Below, one piece after another: positions 13,631 to 16,369 of a stretch of DNA of 16,369 nt (positions within the stretch are counted from its first letter, which is position 1; each line of letters begins with the position of its first letter). The notes under the pieces were generated by a model, which saw nothing but the letters and a program-made list of their open reading frames with translations, searched no databases and was not told where the DNA came from. The position numbers and the translations under genes were made by a program. Source of the stretch: Syntrophobacteria bacterium (GTDB lineage Bacteria > Desulfobacterota > Syntrophobacteria > JARFUL01); contig JARFUL010000151.1 of the NCBI GenBank assembly GCA_029289015.1, forward strand, positions 1 through 16,369, read 5' to 3'.

Positions 13631-15862
13631 TCAGTGCCTCGCTAGGGTGTTGGGGAGCTCCAGGACCACCTTGGTCCCCCTGGGATGGTTGTCCCTTATG
13701 CGGACAAAGCCGTCGTGGTCCGCGATGATGGAGCTCACAATGGCCATGCCCAGGCCCGTGCCGTGCTCCTTGGTGGAGAAGTAGGGCTCGAAGATCCTCG
13801 ACTTGGCCTCCGGGCTCAGCCCCAGTCCGTCGTCGGTCACCTCCGCGCGGACGATGTCGAAGTACTTGTCGTAGCTTATGGAAATGACCACCGTGCCGTT
13901 GCCGCCCTGGAGCGCGTCTATCGCGTTGTCCATGAGGTTGATGAAGACCCTCTTTATCTGGTCCTTGTCGAGGTAGAGCTTGGGTATCTCCCCTAAGACC
14001 TCCATCTCGAAGTTTATGTCTGGCTGGGAGTCCCTGTAGAGCTTCACCGCCTCCTGGGCTATCTCCACGATGTCCCCGGGCAGGGGGTTGGTGGCCGGGA
14101 GCCTCGCGAAGTTGGAGAACTCGTTCACCAGGAGCTTGAGGTCCTCCACCTGCTTGATGATGGTGGAGGTGCACTCGTCAAAGACCTGGCCGTCCTCGTC
14201 GAACCGCTCCATGTAGCGCCTCCTGAGCCTCTGCGCGGAGAGCTGGATCGGGGTGAGGGGGTTCTTGACCTCGTGGGCTATCCTGCGGGCCACCTCCCTC
14301 CACGCGGCCATCCTCTGGGCCTTCTCGAACTGGGTGAGGTCCTCGAAGACCACCACCACGCCCAGCCTCTCTCCCCCCACGTCGGTGAGCACGTTCGCGG
14401 AGACCATCAGGGTGAGCAGGCTGTCTGCGAGGGGCAGCCGGATCTGGCGCCTCAGCGTCTCGGGACGGCCCCGCTTGTAGGCCTTGAGAAACCCCTCAAT
14501 GACCTCCAGGTGCTCCGGCCCCAGAAGCTCGTGGTAGGGTTTGCCCAGAACATCCTCGGCCCTCATCTGGAGCAGGGTCTCCGCGTACTTGTTGATCGTG
14601 GTGACGATCCCCCGGGCGTCTACAGCCACCACCCCCGCGGCCACGTTGCTCAGCACGGTCTCCATGTAGCGCCTGCGCTTCTCTATCTCCTCGTTGGAGG
14701 CCTGGAGCTCGATGTTGGTGTCCGTGAGGCGCTTCTCAGAGGTCCTGATGTCCTGGGCCATCCGGTTGAAGGACTCCACCAGGGAGCCTATCTCGTCCTC
14801 GGTCTCCACATCGAGATGGATATCCAGGTCCCCCTCTGCGATCCTCTCGGTGGCCTCGACCAGCTCCTGGATGGGCACGGTTATGCCCTTGGCCAGGTTG
14901 AAGCTCACCCAGGTGGCTGAGAAGAGGATGAGAAGGGTCACCATGGAGAAGATGATGAAGTGGCTCGCCTTCATGGGGTTCTTGAGGAGCACGAGCTGCT
15001 GGTAGTCCTCGTAGCCCTTGGATATCTGGGCCATGTCCTCCACCAGCCCCTTGGAGACCATGATGCCCGTGACCACCACCCCCATGGGGCGGCCGCCGCC
15101 CTTCATGGGCTGTATCCCCACCGCGGCTATCACCAGGTCGCCCAGGGGAGAGGGCTTAATGGCCGTGGCCGTGCTGGTCTCCTTGAGGGCCTGCTGGAGG
15201 AGCGCGGTGTCGGTGCCCGGGAGCCGGATCGCGCCCTTTTTGGAGGTCTTGGCCAGACGCCTGAGCCTCGTGTCGTAGACCTCTATCTTGTCGAGGCCGA
15301 GCACCAGGCTCTTTCTCTTTATGTAGTTCCTGAGGGAGCTCGTCTTGTGGAGCCGGATGTATTCGTGGAGCCCTATGTCCTTGGCCATCTGGCGGCCGAA
15401 GAAGTCCGCGCGGCGGGTGGTCTTGGCATAGAACCCCTGGCCCACCTCCAGGGCCTTTTTCAGGGACTTCTCGAGCTGGATGGAGAACCAGTAGTCCATG
15501 GACGTGGATATGAACTGGGTGGCCACCATAAAAAGGACGATGGTGGGCACCAGCGTCAGGATGACGAACGCGGTGACGAGCCTGATTTTCAGCTTTCGCT
15601 TGGGCTTGGTCCTGCGCTCTAAAAAGAGCTTCACCACGTTTCTCAAAACCAGGTACAAGAGGAGGATAAGGAGGATGACGTTTACGTTGATGAGCGCGAA
15701 TATAAGAATATTCCCGCCCACGGGCAGGTCGGTTCCGAACCTGAGAAAGCGGGTCTCCAGGTAGGTGAAGCACGCGATGAAGAGGAAGCACAGGAGGATC
15801 ATGAGCCTCTCCCGTCTCCTCTTTTTTGCCTCTTTTTCCCGATCCGGATAGTAGATTCGCAT
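13631..15862 (-). CDS. ntrY: NtrY-type membrane sensor histidine kinase
   Basis: This 743-residue kinase is built in the NtrY style. A basic N-terminus precedes three close membrane helices (about 20-40, 50-73 and 93-115). A periplasmic sensing domain (about 116-300) and a fourth helix (301-323) follow, then a HAMP linker (about 322-375), a PAS domain (about 395-510) and a HisKA domain with H530 in RRIAHEVKNPLTPIQ. The ATPase has the N box N642-N646, DDGLG (677-681), FEPYFSTKEHGTGLG (691-705) and GTKVVLELP. All catalytic residues are present. The three N-terminal helices plus the large extra-cytoplasmic loop are typical of NtrY. The ATG at 15862 is the first plausible start of the basic N-terminus; the GGGA before it is a weak ribosome-binding site. 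It follows DUF4390 by 60 bases and precedes ntrX by 7. Confidence 0.92.
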   Translation of the reverse strand: MRIYYPDREKEAKKRRRERLMILLCFLFIACFTYLETRFLRFGTDLPVGGNILIFALINVNVILLILLLYLVLRNVVKLFLERRTKPKRKLKIRLVTAFVILTLVPTIVLFMVATQFISTSMDYWFSIQLEKSLKKALEVGQGFYAKTTRRADFFGRQMAKDIGLHEYIRLHKTSSLRNYIKRKSLVLGLDKIEVYDTRLRRLAKTSKKGAIRLPGTDTALLQQALKETSTATAIKPSPLGDLVIAAVGIQPMKGGGRPMGVVVTGIMVSKGLVEDMAQISKGYEDYQQLVLLKNPMKASHFIIFSMVTLLILFSATWVSFNLAKGITVPIQELVEATERIAEGDLDIHLDVETEDEIGSLVESFNRMAQDIRTSEKRLTDTNIELQASNEEIEKRRRYMETVLSNVAAGVVAVDARGIVTTINKYAETLLQMRAEDVLGKPYHELLGPEHLEVIEGFLKAYKRGRPETLRRQIRLPLADSLLTLMVSANVLTDVGGERLGVVVVFEDLTQFEKAQRMAAWREVARRIAHEVKNPLTPIQLSAQRLRRRYMERFDEDGQVFDECTSTIIKQVEDLKLLVNEFSNFARLPATNPLPGDIVEIAQEAVKLYRDSQPDINFEMEVLGEIPKLYLDKDQIKRVFINLMDNAIDALQGGNGTVVISISYDKYFDIVRAEVTDDGLGLSPEAKSRIFEPYFSTKEHGTGLGMAIVSSIIADHDGFVRIRDNHPRGTKVVLELPNTLARH

Positions 15863-15922
15863 CGCGTTTTCCCGGCCTTGGCCCGGGCCGCCTTGTTGGG
15901 GTCCCGAAACTTCAGGCAGAGC

Positions 15923-16369
15923 CTAATACTTGAAGTCCACGGTGTACCAGTCGGTCTCGAAGTCCCAGAGCGATACGAAGAAGAAGACGTAGTGCAGGTA
16001 CAAGGGGAGCCTGACCTTCTCCAGCTCCGCCTTTATCCCGAGCTGATAGTCTTCCCCCTTTTCAAGCTTTTCGAGAGGCACCAGGGGGAACTCCTCCAGC
16101 CGGGCCATGAGGCCCTTGGCCTTGGCAAAATCCTTCACCGTTGTCACCGTGGGCTTGCCGCCGTTTATCCCCTCGGAGGTTATGGTGAACTCACCCTTGA
16201 GACTGTCGAATTTCACGGTCCTGGTGAAATCGAACTCCGCGATCTCCTTGTCGGGCCACCAGTTCCGCACCCTGTTGAGCGTAAACAGGTAGGTGAACGT
16301 GGTGGGGATCCCCTTTAGTATCGCTTCCTCCATCTCCTGGGTGAAGCATCCCTCGATCTCGAAAAAGAC
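15923..16369 (-). CDS. DUF4390 family protein, 5'-truncated by the window end
   Basis: The frame runs open to the right edge, so the N-terminus (probably with a signal peptide) lies outside. The visible 148 residues start VFFEIEGCFTQEMEEAILKG and go on with IPTTFTYLFTLNRVRNWW, the DUF4390 signature of an (A/E)I.(S/K)GIP-x-F-x(4)-L-x(3)-R-x-x-W pattern. A beta-rich half with VKFDSLKGEFTITSEG, a K-A-x-A-K-G-L-M segment and an aromatic C-terminus follow. The internal ATG at 16333 lies inside the conserved part and is not the start. DUF4390 genes are known directly upstream of ntrY in several proteobacteria, and the order here (DUF4390, ntrY, ntrX) agrees. The role is unknown; a periplasmic input protein for NtrY is an attractive inference. 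Confidence 0.85.
   Translation of the reverse strand, partial: VFFEIEGCFTQEMEEAILKGIPTTFTYLFTLNRVRNWWPDKEIAEFDFTRTVKFDSLKGEFTITSEGINGGKPTVTTVKDFAKAKGLMARLEEFPLVPLEKLEKGEDYQLGIKAELEKVRLPLYLHYVFFFVSLWDFETDWYTVDFKY

Overview
The window is about 16.4 kb of GC-rich bacterial DNA. It holds fifteen protein genes I regard as real, two of them cut by the window edges, plus one small possible ORF and one gene remnant. Signalling genes dominate: an NtrY/NtrX two-component pair next to a DUF4390 gene, and a Hanks-type Ser/Thr kinase with receiver and PAS modules. With the gene layout this suggests a deltaproteobacterial-type (Desulfobacterota/Myxococcota-like) or related Gram-negative lineage. There is no rRNA or other marker to fix the taxonomy. 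Arg AGG and Ile ATA are used often for so GC-rich a genome.

Region 1 (1-2230, + strand): the 3' end of a DUF1178 zinc-ribbon gene, a possible 59-codon ORF, an HNH endonuclease and an amidohydrolase-2 family metal hydrolase.

Region 2 (2231-2817): a non-coding stretch of about 590 bases. Its middle (2281-2680) is only about 46% GC by hand count. It carries a candidate promoter, several short hairpins, a host-like reading-frame tail with no start codon, and a strong intrinsic terminator. It could be a structured RNA gene, a decayed insertion, or a truncated gene.

Region 3 (2818-5141): a divergent pair sharing a 74-bp intergenic region. On the minus strand is a membrane protein resembling the M50/site-2 protease fold that lacks the metal-binding motifs. 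On the plus strand is a pseudo-receiver/PAS/Ser-Thr kinase whose kinase motifs are intact but whose receiver lacks the phospho-acceptor Asp.

Region 4 (5138-10062, - strand): a tight cluster read in the order Ski2-like helicase, CC-motif hypothetical protein, 105-residue hypothetical, calcineurin-like phosphoesterase, GNAT acetyltransferase. The GNAT stop codon interlocks with the kinase stop codon in one CTAG.

Region 5 (10135-12220, + strand): a three-gene operon with almost no spacing: hot-dog acyl-CoA thioesterase, MurG/GT28-like glycosyltransferase, poly-gamma-glutamate-hydrolase-like protein. It diverges from the helicase cluster across 72 bp.

Region 6 (12250-16369, - strand): DUF4390 (cut by the window end), ntrY sensor kinase, ntrX sigma-54 activator, read in that order. 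This is a recognisable conserved cluster for nitrogen/redox-envelope signalling.

The parts most worth a second look are the pseudo-protease/pseudo-receiver-kinase pair and the low-GC intergenic element beside it.
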